A DNA stretch of 64,000 nucleotides from Cyclobacteriaceae bacterium (GTDB lineage Bacteria > Bacteroidota > Bacteroidia > Cytophagales > Cyclobacteriaceae). Positions 8,570 through 17,154 of the stretch are shown in pieces. Both the position numbers and the translations under genes were made by a program. Below the pieces are notes generated by a model. The model saw only the letters and a list, made by a program, of their open reading frames with translations. It was not told the origin of the DNA and ran no database searches. The stretch's first letter is position 1. Every line of letters starts with the position of its first letter. The stretch lies in NCBI GenBank assembly GCA_020436165.1, contig JAGQYI010000063.1, positions 53,197 through 117,196 of the forward strand. The letters are read 5' to 3'.

Positions 8570-9568
8570 ATGGAGGTTGAAAAAGAAGTAGCAACAAATA
8601 GTTCTGTTTCAGAACTTCAGGATAAGATAGGAAAAGTTTTTAGTGAAATCGGGAAAGTAGTTGTTGGTCAGGAGCATATGATCAATCGCTTGCTGGTAGG
8701 GCTTTTTTCCAATGGCCACGTTTTGTTGGAAGGAGTTCCCGGAATTGCCAAAACACTTACGGTAAGCACACTTGCCAAGGTACTCCATCTGGATTTTCAG
8801 CGTATTCAGTTTACGCCCGACCTTCTGCCTGCCGACCTGGTGGGCACCATGATTTACAACCAAAAGGTAGGAAGCTTTGAAGTGAAGAAAGGGCCTGTAT
8901 TTGCAAATATTATTTTGGCAGATGAGGTAAACCGATCGCCCGCCAAAGTGCAATCTGCTTTGCTCGAATCGATGCAGGAGAAACAGGTGACAATTGGTGA
9001 AACCACCTATCCGTTGGATCGTCCGTTTCTTGTGCTGGCTACGCAAAACCCGGTGGATCAGGAAGGAACCTACCCATTGCCTGAAGCCCAGGTGGATCGT
9101 TTTATGCTAAAGGTGCATGTGGATTACCCTTCCAAAGAAGAGGAAATGGAAGTAATGCGCAGGATGTCGAACCTTTCGTTTGACGCTTCGGTAGACACCA
9201 TCCTTACCAAGGAAGATATTTTTGCCGTTCGCGAGGCGGTGAATAAGGTACACCTTAATGAATCGATTGAGAAATACATTATCGAACTGGTATATGCTAC
9301 TCGTGAACCAAAGAGCTATGGACTCGATCATGAAGCGCAATACATTCAGTTTGGCGCATCGCCAAGGGCAACCATTAACATGAACCTGGCAGCCAAAGTA
9401 GTGGCCTTCTTTAATAAACGCGATTACGTTTTACCTGAAGATGTAAAAGAAGTTGCTCCGGATGTATTGAATCATAGAATTATACTTAATTATGAAGCTG
9501 AAGCGGACGGTGTAACTACGCACGATATTATTGATGCCTTATTGAAGAAGGTGCCTGTCAACTACTAG
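8570..9568 (+). CDS. MoxR-type AAA+ ATPase
   Basis: A 332-residue chaperone-like ATPase. Walker A is GVPGIAKTL, Walker B is ILADEVNRSP, and sensor-1 is LVLATQNPVDQEGTYPLPEAQVDRF. The C-terminal lid domain ends the protein. MoxR proteins usually help assemble metal- or cofactor-containing or VWA-domain proteins. ATG 8570 is preferred over an in-frame 8504 start because it gives the family length. Unusually, no DUF58 or VWA gene follows: the next gene is a convergent acetyltransferase overlapping by 30 nt. Confidence 0.9.
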   Translation: MEVEKEVATNSSVSELQDKIGKVFSEIGKVVVGQEHMINRLLVGLFSNGHVLLEGVPGIAKTLTVSTLAKVLHLDFQRIQFTPDLLPADLVGTMIYNQKVGSFEVKKGPVFANIILADEVNRSPAKVQSALLESMQEKQVTIGETTYPLDRPFLVLATQNPVDQEGTYPLPEAQVDRFMLKVHVDYPSKEEEMEVMRRMSNLSFDASVDTILTKEDIFAVREAVNKVHLNESIEKYIIELVYATREPKSYGLDHEAQYIQFGASPRATINMNLAAKVVAFFNKRDYVLPEDVKEVAPDVLNHRIILNYEAEADGVTTHDIIDALLKKVPVNY

Positions 9569-10000
9569 TTTCATGTAGTAAAGGTCGAACCCGGTGGCCC
9601 AGTAGTCCTCCTTAATTTCAATCAGCTCAAAACCAAAGCGCGCATAAAACGTGTAGGCAAACTGAGAAGTGCGTACATCAATTGTTTTGATGCTCTCAAT
9701 AATTTTTAGTTCCTCAAGGCAGTAATTGATCAGCAGGGTACCATAGCCTTTTCCTTGTACATCCGGGTGGAAAAAATCCCATGCCAAACGGCCCTTGGTT
9801 CCGTTGTCGAGCACATCAAAACCACCGCAACCAACCAATTTGTTACCATCCTGTACTACAAAATAATGTACAGGTGAGCTTTTCAAAAAAGACTCAAAGG
9901 CTGCCTGTTCGGATGGATCGAAATAGGACGGGGTATTTAACTCGAAGAGCTTGATAAGTTGAGAGGAATCGGTGGCTTTATACGGACGAATAGTATTCAA
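9539..10000 (-). CDS. GNAT-family N-acetyltransferase
   Basis: A 153-residue acyltransferase with the acetyl-CoA binding motif A around residues 85-100 (FHPDVQGKGYGTLLINYCL, the QGKGYG loop) and the motif B region FYARFGFELIEI. The substrate is unknown. The 3' end overlaps the moxR 3' end by 30 nt in convergent orientation, so its last ten codons are antisense to moxR. Confidence 0.85.
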   Translation of the reverse strand: MNTIRPYKATDSSQLIKLFELNTPSYFDPSEQAAFESFLKSSPVHYFVVQDGNKLVGCGGFDVLDNGTKGRLAWDFFHPDVQGKGYGTLLINYCLEELKIIESIKTIDVRTSQFAYTFYARFGFELIEIKEDYWATGFDLYYMKLVVDRHLLQ

Positions 10001-10055
10001 AGCTGTTAAACTTAATTAGTTAAAGTAAATTTAGAAATTATAAAATTCAAACCCT

Positions 10056-10140
10056 ATCCGAGTCATTCGATAGTTAGGGAAGACTCGGATGTTAGCTTTG
10101 CCCCCGAATCCCCGCCTGGGGTTGGTGACTCGAAGGGGGT
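10056..10140. repeat. Hairpin-forming REP-like sequence
   Basis: Two palindromic blocks stand side by side. ATCCGAGTC (10056-10064) pairs with GACTCGGAT (10082-10090). A C-rich arm starting CCCCCGAATC (10101) pairs imperfectly with GACTCGAAGGGGG (10127-10139) around an inner CCCC-GCCT-GGGG. On the minus strand the second block begins CCCCCTTCGAGTCACC, resembling the REP units at 58-59 kb (CCCCCTCAGGGTCATC). It may double as a terminator. The last codons of the 173-residue minus-strand gene run through it. Confidence 0.45.
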
Positions 10141-10613
10141 AGAATGGATGAGTTACGAGATTCCTCTAGTTTTTCAAAATATTGACGAATTGTTTTTTCT
10201 AACCTCTTAGATTCTTCTATACTATTAAAGTTAGATAAATACAGTTTTATTCTGCTTCCAAAGTAATAACCTTTGCTTGCAAAGTAATAACCTTGATTGT
10301 CCTTTAAATTTATGTGGTACACAAATGGAGACCAAAAAACAGGTTCTATATTTTTGAACTTACTTATGCTTATCTTTTTATTAAAGAAAATATTCCTAAG
10401 CACTATAAAATCACCCTTCAACGAGACTTCATAAATTTGTAAGCTTGCGAAGCTAAATACAATCAACAGTAGTAATCCCACACCAAAAACCAAAAAGATA
10501 TTATTGGAGTTTGAAAAATACATAAAAGGTAGGCAGAGCAAAACCCATAAAAAGATTGTCACAAAAGTTAGAATCTGATTTTCTCGAACAAGTTTACTTC
10601 CTATGTGTAACAT
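10092..10613 (-). CDS. Hypothetical membrane protein
   Basis: A 173-residue protein with two hydrophobic segments (about residues 15-33 and 36-55) followed by a soluble region containing a PH-like strand pattern (YEVSLKGDFIVLRNIFFNKKISISKF). This resembles small bacterial membrane-anchored PH-domain proteins, which I offer only as a possibility. The C-terminal 20 residues (PPSSHQPQAGIRGQS end) are encoded by the palindromic repeat, so the original C-terminus was probably shorter or different. Confidence 0.55.
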   Translation of the reverse strand: MLHIGSKLVRENQILTFVTIFLWVLLCLPFMYFSNSNNIFLVFGVGLLLLIVFSFASLQIYEVSLKGDFIVLRNIFFNKKISISKFKNIEPVFWSPFVYHINLKDNQGYYFASKGYYFGSRIKLYLSNFNSIEESKRLEKTIRQYFEKLEESRNSSILPPSSHQPQAGIRGQS

Positions 10614-10669
10614 CTTCTAATCTATTTATTTTTCCTTATTGATCTTTAGCCCAAATTAGGGTTCCGACC

Positions 10670-10692
10670 CAATGCTGACGCACGTTTAAAAC
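10670..10692 (+). repeat. Partial copy of a dispersed 70-bp repeat
   Basis: Twenty-three bases match the first third of the two 70-bp copies at 10771 and 11464 (start CAATGCTGACGCACG). The remaining two thirds are missing, so this is a degraded or truncated copy. Confidence 0.6.
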
Positions 10693-10770
10693 TTTGGCTG
10701 GTCTTACTGCTGACAAGAATAAACCAGATAATTACGTAAGGTCAATATCTAATGTTAATAATGTTATTAA

Positions 10771-10840
10771 CAATGCTGACGCGCGTTTAAAACGCGTGTC
10801 GGTATTACATCCTGCACACGTAACATACGCGCGCGAGCTG
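10771..10840 (+). repeat. Dispersed direct repeat, copy 1 (70 bp)
   Basis: It matches the copy at 11464-11533 at 66 of 70 positions. It contains the inverted repeat CGCGTTT-A-AAACGCG and a second GC-alternating tract (TACGCGCGCGAGC). With the other copy it brackets a single small lipoprotein gene. The GC-rich palindromic core in an AT-rich gap suggests a MITE-like or REP-like element. It has no coding capacity. Confidence 0.8.
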
Positions 10841-10894
10841 CTGGGTATTCATTACCCTAACTTATATTTTTTACTACAATTAGTTTGGTTAAAA

Positions 10895-11329
10895 TTAATC
10901 AATGACAATTTTTTTTTTAGATTGACCTATGCCTATTGATGAACCTCCAATCTCAATCAAAATATACTTACCTCTTTCTAAATCTAATAACGTATCCAGT
11001 GCAACATTTCTTGTTGCCACATTTATTTCCATTATTTCAAATTTCGCAGTGCAATTCACTTCAACCTTTAATTGAGAGTTTATCTTTTGAAGGGTAATTG
11101 GTTTATTGGGATCAATCCCCCAACTTCTTTCAGTTTTGATTTTCTGATCTTGAAATATCAAAGAATCATTGAGCTTCAAGTTGCAGTTTTCATTTTCAAA
11201 CTTTGAACTGAACAAAATAATACTTTCATAATCATTATTTAATTTTTTTATTCCAGCACATCCCATAAAAAGAGTTGTAAAAGCAATCAGTAAAAAACTA
11301 TTTTTGCCGACTTTTATTAAGTTTTTCAT
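10895..11329 (-). CDS. Hypothetical lipoprotein
   Basis: A 144-residue protein with a lipoprotein signal peptide: hydrophobic LLIAFTTLFMG followed by Cys24 (lipobox LFMGC). The mature part has no recognised domain and two Cys (about 50 and 93) that could form a disulfide. It is AT-rich and lies alone between the two 70-bp repeats, in a stretch that looks acquired or rearranged. Confidence 0.55.
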   Translation of the reverse strand: MKNLIKVGKNSFLLIAFTTLFMGCAGIKKLNNDYESIILFSSKFENENCNLKLNDSLIFQDQKIKTERSWGIDPNKPITLQKINSQLKVEVNCTAKFEIMEINVATRNVALDTLLDLERGKYILIEIGGSSIGIGQSKKKIVID

Positions 11330-11463
11330 TTTTTACTACTGTTGGTGTGCGTTTGTAACGCGGCCAATATCTAAATTAACAATTCTATAATTCAACAATT
11401 ATTGCACGGGTTTCATAACGTTTGCAAGTCAATAGCTATTTAATTGTCAAAGGAATTCAGTCA

Positions 11464-11533
11464 CAATGCTGACGCACGTTTAAAACGCGTGTCGGTATTA
11501 AATCCTGCACGCGTAACATACGCGCGCAAGCTG
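11464..11533 (+). repeat. Dispersed direct repeat, copy 2 (70 bp)
   Basis: The second near-identical copy (four mismatches) of the 10771-10840 repeat, same orientation, ending 9 nt before the stop of the AsmA-like gene. A weaker relative of its palindromic core (GTGCGTTTGTAACGCGG) occurs at about 11347-11363. Confidence 0.8.
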
Positions 11534-11542
11534 TACGGCTAA

Positions 11543-14365
11543 TTAATTCCCTCCAGCTTTCTTCAAAATCGCATCACTTTGTTCTTTGGCTTTCGCAATA
11601 ATGTTATCGGCTTGCTTTTGGCCTTCCTGTTCAACAGCTGTCGCTTTTTTCTCTGCTTCGTCCGTTAGTTTTTGGGCTGCTAATTTGGCTGCTTGCTTCT
11701 TGATTGGGTTACTGCCTGCCTCGGCAATAAGCTTATCGGCCTGCACTTTAGCTTCGGCCCGAATCTGCTCAGCAGATTTTTTAGCTTCGGCTTTTAACTG
11801 GTCTGCTTTTACCTGTGCATCGGCTATTATTTTGTCGGCTTCTTCCTGTGCCTTGGCCAGAGCTTCATCTTTAGTCACGGGCACATCCTCTCCTAATTTT
11901 TCTTTAGCCAGCTCCTGTGTTTTGTTCACAGCTGCTTGGGTTACCTGGCCTTTAACTACCTCTTTGGAACCGGAGCCAAGAAGAGCAACTTTTGGGTCGT
12001 TGTACTTGCCGGTAACACCCAGATTCAGCTTAATTTCCGAAGAAGGAGCGGCAGTGCTTCCTGTAAGTTTAGTAAGGGCAGCGTTCACCTGTTCACCTAC
12101 CTGACCGGCCGGAATACTGGTATTTATGGTGTAGTCCAGCATGCCATCCAGGCTGGTATTGCCCGCCACGGTAGATTTATGACCATTAATCATAACATCG
12201 AACGGGTCCACATTCAGTTTTCCCTCTTCAATGTGCACATTCATCAGAATATCTTTCAAAGCCAGGCTGGTTGGCTTGTTCTTGTTGGTAAATTTAGTGA
12301 TGGCATCAGCCAGCTTCCCACTTAATGCAGCTTCCTTAATATTCAGCAATCCTCCACCGGTAAGCGTATTGTAAACAGGCATCATGGTGCTGTCGATCAA
12401 ACCACTTAAATCAAATTCGGTGCTCACATTGCCGATTACGTTTTGGGCCACAGGGGCTAGTTGTTGCACGGTATTAAAGGACTTAAATGATTCCTGTATG
12501 GAGATGGTTTTTACACCCAGTTTCATATCGAATTTGGGTTTTCTAAGTTCTTGTGTATTGTATGTTCCATTGAAAAGAATAGCGCCTCCTAAGGTGGAGG
12601 TGGACAAATTATCCATGGTAAGGATTCCATCTTTTACAATGATCTTTCCTTTTGCATTGTTAAGCGTAAGCCCATCGTACACAATTTTCCCAATGCTGGC
12701 ATCCATCACAAAGTCGATTGTTTTGGGTACCTCAATAGCAGCATAAGAATAGTCTGTGGAGGTAGTATCGGCAGGAGCCTCTTCTGTTTCAGTTGCTTCT
12801 GTTTCCGGCATCAGCTCATCAATAAGCAATTGTTTGGATGCTATGGAAAGAGTACCATGCAGCGTTTCGTTTGGTAGAAGGGCATACTTTATATAATTGG
12901 AAAGTTTGCCGGTAGCCGATACATCGCTCGAACCAATTGTAGATTCGAATGCTTCCAGTACAATGTTTTCAGGTGTAAACGTAGTAACCGCTTTTGGTAT
13001 GCTCATGCCTTGTGGGAGGTATTCCTTATCGGCATAATAAAAAGACGAAAGGTTTAAGGAGCCACTTGCCGGGAGCGTATAATTCACGGTATCGTACACG
13101 CCTTTGGCCTGAAAATGAGCATCCAATTGGCCTTTAAGCTCTGTTCCTTCCATAGGGAACATCTGCAAAAGCTCGGCAAAATTCAGCTTAGCAGAAATGT
13201 TGGTTTCCACAGGATAATTTACAAGATTGCCAATTTTTAATTGGGCATCCACAGGGTTTGTTCCCAACTCCAAATGGAACTTGCTCAGGTCTATTTTGGT
13301 ATGATCAATGTTGCCATCTGCATTATCAACATCCAGTTTCATTTGTACATTGGAAACCGCGGTTGGCAAATCCGGGTACTGGAACTTACCGTCTTGAATG
13401 CCCATGTAAACCTTGAAAGCAGGTATTTTTTCGTCTGTATATAAGCCTTTCAGAGTGGTATTAAAATCAACTGTTCCGGATGCTTTGAGGCCATCAAAAT
13501 CAGTAGCGTACATAGCCGGGATTAAAGAAAGGAGGCTTTTAAAACTGTTGTCTTTAGAGGTAATGGTTAAATCCATGTCATAGCCTTCTTCAGGCATAGA
13601 GAACCAGCCATCCATGCCAAGGGCAAAATCGTTCAGCTTGAACTCGTTGTTCTTAAAGGTGAATTTGTATTGATCCAAATCCATGGAAAGCACGGCATTG
13701 GCAGTGATATGTCGGTTCTTAATGTATTCGGCTCCATCGTACGAAACGGTTGCCAGCGTGGCATCTGTTTGGGTATCCATATCAAAAACGGTCAACGAAA
13801 AATCACCTGAGCCCTTGTGGTTTACATCAGTTAATTCAAGCACAAATGGTATGGTTTCGTCATCATAGGTGATGTCTCCATTAATGATCTGCCAATGTTC
13901 AATGGAAATTTTAAAGGGCTCCTCAGCAGGTGTTTCCTCCGGGGTTTCTACTGGCTCTTCCGAAGGAACAGCAATGTCGTAGTTGGCTTTGCCATCGGCC
14001 AGTACCTTGATCCAGATATGTGGCTGATCGAGGGAAATACCCTGAATGCTCAATTGGTCATCAAAGAGTATCTTTTTCAGATTTACTTCTACTTCCAGGT
14101 TCTTGGTTGAAAAAAGTGTTTTACCGGCAAACTCGTCCCGGCCAGCAATGCTCAGATCCTCAATACCTACTGTCAGGTTGGGAAAATTAGGGAAAAGCGA
14201 TACGCTGAAGTTATCCAGCTCAAAATGCACGTCTGCATTTATGGAAGAGGCCAGCTCTTTATCGATAGCTGCCTTAATATCGTCTTTGAAGAAATAAGGC
14301 AGTGTGAAAAGAAGGATAAGAATTAAAACAACAAGCGAAGCAAGGATAATAAGGGCTTTTTTCAT
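11543..14365 (-). CDS. AsmA-like envelope protein with C-terminal helical tail
   Basis: A 940-residue AsmA/YhdP-type protein: an N-terminal membrane anchor (residues 4-27), a long beta-rich body of repeated groove-forming strands and an AsmA_2-type C-terminal region (about 560-800). Such proteins are thought to carry lipids between membranes. Two low-complexity acidic linkers occur (Glu/Pro/Thr-rich near 135-150 and 510-525). The last 130 residues or so are an Ala/Lys/Glu/Asp/Gln-rich amphipathic helix with near 11-residue repeats (ADKIIADAQVKADQLKAEA), an uncommon addition to the family. The gene stands alone. Confidence 0.85.
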   Translation of the reverse strand: MKKALIILASLVVLILILLFTLPYFFKDDIKAAIDKELASSINADVHFELDNFSVSLFPNFPNLTVGIEDLSIAGRDEFAGKTLFSTKNLEVEVNLKKILFDDQLSIQGISLDQPHIWIKVLADGKANYDIAVPSEEPVETPEETPAEEPFKISIEHWQIINGDITYDDETIPFVLELTDVNHKGSGDFSLTVFDMDTQTDATLATVSYDGAEYIKNRHITANAVLSMDLDQYKFTFKNNEFKLNDFALGMDGWFSMPEEGYDMDLTITSKDNSFKSLLSLIPAMYATDFDGLKASGTVDFNTTLKGLYTDEKIPAFKVYMGIQDGKFQYPDLPTAVSNVQMKLDVDNADGNIDHTKIDLSKFHLELGTNPVDAQLKIGNLVNYPVETNISAKLNFAELLQMFPMEGTELKGQLDAHFQAKGVYDTVNYTLPASGSLNLSSFYYADKEYLPQGMSIPKAVTTFTPENIVLEAFESTIGSSDVSATGKLSNYIKYALLPNETLHGTLSIASKQLLIDELMPETEATETEEAPADTTSTDYSYAAIEVPKTIDFVMDASIGKIVYDGLTLNNAKGKIIVKDGILTMDNLSTSTLGGAILFNGTYNTQELRKPKFDMKLGVKTISIQESFKSFNTVQQLAPVAQNVIGNVSTEFDLSGLIDSTMMPVYNTLTGGGLLNIKEAALSGKLADAITKFTNKNKPTSLALKDILMNVHIEEGKLNVDPFDVMINGHKSTVAGNTSLDGMLDYTINTSIPAGQVGEQVNAALTKLTGSTAAPSSEIKLNLGVTGKYNDPKVALLGSGSKEVVKGQVTQAAVNKTQELAKEKLGEDVPVTKDEALAKAQEEADKIIADAQVKADQLKAEAKKSAEQIRAEAKVQADKLIAEAGSNPIKKQAAKLAAQKLTDEAEKKATAVEQEGQKQADNIIAKAKEQSDAILKKAGGN

Positions 14366-14494
14366 AGTTGGATCAGTACATGATTATTGTGCAATAGCAT
14401 ATAAAAATACAACTATTGGGATGTCTTCAAAAGAGTCGAGATTAATTAGATGTTAATCATTGTTTTTGGATGCTCATCTAACCTTTATTAATAG

Positions 14495-15610
14495 CTAAGG
14501 GAAAAGCTCTTGAAGTTTAGATTTTAGAATTTCAAAATCTGGATCGGGACTTAAGTCATAATTATAGATGACTTCCATATCCTGGTTTATCAGATAAATC
14601 TTTGAAACAAGATTTGTTAAAGATGTAGGAACTCTTTTGTCAAGATAAGAAAGGTGGTGCCCAATGATATTTTTATCATTTATAAATTGCCTAGCTCGTT
14701 CTATATCCGAATCCATATCTATATATACGAAATTTAGATTTGGAAATACTTGAGCTATTTCTTGAAGCAAATAAACCTTGTGAATACAAGGTGAGCACCA
14801 AGTTGCCCAAGTCATTAGAAGAAGAGGTTTTTCAGAAAGTTGTAAATCAAATTGGGACTTATCAATTATATCTGGAGCACTGAAATTATTTAACTTCTCA
14901 CCAATTCTAATACTAGAGCCAAACATTAAATCCTCTGCATGCTTGTATTCATATGTGTTCTTAAACTTGTCGAATTTCATGTGGAAGATAGTTTCCTTCT
15001 GGTCTCTTGGAATGTCAATATTATTAGCAATTTGTCGTCTAAATGTCCAAAAGGAATAGTAGGAAACAGGGAGCTTTTCTGTGGCTTCCAATACTTTAAG
15101 GGAATACTCTTTGTTTAGTTGAAACGCTTTTTGGGTTATTGAATCATTTTGACCCAATTGGGCTAAGTTATCATTATAGAAGTTCCAGAAATTTTTGAAT
15201 GCAACATTTGCATACTCCACAATTTCTTCTGCTCCCATATCAATAAATGGATAGATATTTTGAGAAGCAGATAAAATGGGCATGCCCTCTTTATCAATTG
15301 AAACATTGACGGAAGCATGTATAGAATTCAAGAAAACTCCTAACTCATAATTGGGAGGCCTTCCATCTTTCTTAGGGTGAAAAAATTGTACAGAAACGTA
15401 TTCACTTACATAATAGTCTTCCAAAATCAGAGGCGAGTTACCAATTGTATAGTTCTTTAGTTCAATGCCATTATCAACCTCCACAAATAGCGAATCATTA
15501 TTGGAGGAGTTTAATTGAATCTCAACTTTGAACTTGTCCTGGCTTTGTACAATATGAGAAATCATAAAAAATAAAATTGTAGGCAGAATATGTCTATTAA
15601 AGCTTTTCAT
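14495..15610 (-). CDS. TlpA-like thioredoxin-fold protein, exported
   Basis: A 371-residue protein with a Sec signal peptide (residues 1-23), an uncharacterised beta-rich N-terminal half (25-230), and a thioredoxin-like domain from about 235 to the end. The redox motif is WCSPC (271-275) in the context LLLMTWATWCSPCIHKV. This is the layout of Bacteroidota TlpA/ResA-type reductases with a DUF4369-like N-domain. It is divergent from the small lipoprotein gene at 15741 and is AT-rich. Confidence 0.82.
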   Translation of the reverse strand: MKSFNRHILPTILFFMISHIVQSQDKFKVEIQLNSSNNDSLFVEVDNGIELKNYTIGNSPLILEDYYVSEYVSVQFFHPKKDGRPPNYELGVFLNSIHASVNVSIDKEGMPILSASQNIYPFIDMGAEEIVEYANVAFKNFWNFYNDNLAQLGQNDSITQKAFQLNKEYSLKVLEATEKLPVSYYSFWTFRRQIANNIDIPRDQKETIFHMKFDKFKNTYEYKHAEDLMFGSSIRIGEKLNNFSAPDIIDKSQFDLQLSEKPLLLMTWATWCSPCIHKVYLLQEIAQVFPNLNFVYIDMDSDIERARQFINDKNIIGHHLSYLDKRVPTSLTNLVSKIYLINQDMEVIYNYDLSPDPDFEILKSKLQELFP

Positions 15611-15740
15611 TTTTTATGTCTAATTAATTATTAAGATATACTTTTTAAAATCCTGAATAGAACGAAAAAATAAATATATTACTAAATAAAATAAATAATT
15701 TTATTAATTGGTATTTAGATAGTATTCTTTATATTAAGGT

Positions 15741-16256
15741 ATGAATTTTAAATTAGATAGAAAGTCTAAGAGTACTATAATTGTCATCTTCTTTTTGATA
15801 ATTAGTTTCGTTGGGTGTAAAAAGCATCTTGCAATAGAGTCTGTCTCTAAAGTAAGCTATATATTAAATGGTAGAAGCATTGAAACCTTTTATGCAGAAA
15901 ATGCATTTTCAGTTGAGTCTTCAAGAACTGGTAATAATTTAATTCTATTGAATTCTGACTCAGAAGAAGGCAATTTAGGGTTCGTAGTTGTGAGTCCTTC
16001 TATTATTGGAGACTATACTTACACAAACAGTATTCCAAATGATTACACAAACCGAATAGGATTTCATCCACCCGATGCCGATCCATTTGGATATAGTTCA
16101 AATAATTGTACAACACCTTCATTTCAAATATCAATAACTAATTATTATCCAGGTCAAGAAACCATTAATGGAACTTTCGAAGGCACCGTTTGTGATGACA
16201 GTGGTAATACTATTGAAATTACAGATGGGGTATTTGAATATGTTAAAAAATTTTAG
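15741..16256 (+). CDS. Hypothetical lipoprotein
   Basis: A 171-residue protein with lipobox FVGC (Cys about 26) after a hydrophobic stretch. The mature part is beta-rich, with a Cys pair (about 118 and 151) and a C-terminal GTFEGTVCDDSGNTIEITDGVFEY stretch like small Bacteroidota surface lipoproteins that block or bind partners. Function unknown. It ends 4 nt before the end of cysM, convergent. Confidence 0.6.
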   Translation: MNFKLDRKSKSTIIVIFFLIISFVGCKKHLAIESVSKVSYILNGRSIETFYAENAFSVESSRTGNNLILLNSDSEEGNLGFVVVSPSIIGDYTYTNSIPNDYTNRIGFHPPDADPFGYSSNNCTTPSFQISITNYYPGQETINGTFEGTVCDDSGNTIEITDGVFEYVKKF

Positions 16257-16260
16257 ATAA

Positions 16261-17154
16261 TTACTCTCTAAATAAATCTGAAGACAAATACCGGTCACCC
16301 CGATCGCATATTATACATACAATTGTAGAAGGCTCTGTTAAAGTAGCTACTAGTTTTTCAGCCACAGCCACAGCACCTCCGCTGCTCATGCCTGCAAAAA
16401 TGCCTTCTTCTTTGGCCAGTCGTCTGGCCATTTGGGTGGCTTCGGCTTCTGAAACTTCAATGACCTTGTCCACACGGTTGGCATCAAATATTTTTGGCAG
16501 GTATTCGGGTGACCATTTGCGAATGCCCGGTATGCTGCTGCCATCCGAAGGCTGTGCGCCTACAATTTGTACGCTCTGAGACTGCTCTTTCAAATACATG
16601 GAAGTGCCCATAATGGTACCGGTGGTGCCCATAGCGGAAACAAAGTGAGTCACTTTTCCCTCTGTGTCTTTCCAAATTTCCGGGCCTGTGGTTTTGTAGT
16701 GTGCCAGGTAATTGTCTTTGTTTCCAAACTGGTTCAGGTTAAAGTAGCCCGGCTGTTTTAGCTTTTCTTCTACATACCGAATGGAGCCTTCAATTGTTTC
16801 TTTAGCGGGGGTTAGTGTAACGGTTGCTCCATAAGCGCGCATGGTATCCACCCGTTCCTGGGTGGAGTTTTCGGGCATTACCAGTTCAATGGGTATGTTG
16901 AATTGCCTTGCCATCATGGCCAGGGCAATACCGGTATTACCACTGGTTGCTTCTATTAAGGTAGTTTGTTCGTTTATTTCTCCTCTATCCAGGGCCGACC
17001 GAATCATGTTATAAGCTGCCCGATCCTTTACGCTGCCTCCCGGGTTTTGCCCTTCCAGCTTGGCATACACCGTAATTCCCGGTTGGGCAAAAATGCTGTT
17101 AAGTTTTACCAATGGGGTATTACCCACCAGTGAAAAAAGATTAGGATACGTCAT
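16261..17154 (-). CDS. cysM: Cysteine synthase (O-acetylserine sulfhydrylase), CysM-like
   Basis: A PLP enzyme forming cysteine from O-acetylserine and sulfide (or thiosulfate for CysM types). GNTPLVKLNSI marks the N-terminus, Lys43 in PGGSVKDRAA is the PLP lysine, SGNTGIALA binds the substrate carboxylate, and GTTGTIMG binds the PLP phosphate. The length of 297 residues fits CysM. It overlaps cysE by 14 nt, giving a two-gene cysteine operon divergent from the sulfite dehydrogenase genes. Confidence 0.93.
   Translation of the reverse strand: MTYPNLFSLVGNTPLVKLNSIFAQPGITVYAKLEGQNPGGSVKDRAAYNMIRSALDRGEINEQTTLIEATSGNTGIALAMMARQFNIPIELVMPENSTQERVDTMRAYGATVTLTPAKETIEGSIRYVEEKLKQPGYFNLNQFGNKDNYLAHYKTTGPEIWKDTEGKVTHFVSAMGTTGTIMGTSMYLKEQSQSVQIVGAQPSDGSSIPGIRKWSPEYLPKIFDANRVDKVIEVSEAEATQMARRLAKEEGIFAGMSSGGAVAVAEKLVATLTEPSTIVCIICDRGDRYLSSDLFRE

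Noticed and set aside
10694..10939. Plus-strand 81-codon reading frame in the repeat region
   Set aside because: It runs through two repeat copies, has no family resemblance and no promoter, and overlaps the lipoprotein gene antisense. Treated as chance.
11586..12746. Three long open frames on the plus strand inside the AsmA-like gene
   Set aside because: They are antisense frames of an Ala-rich and strand-rich gene; translation is low-complexity Ser/Ala/Cys text without signal, and the minus-strand gene is clearly real.
12384..14365. Splitting the AsmA-like gene into two proteins
   Set aside because: The frame is continuous with consistent domain order and no internal stop or restart signal.
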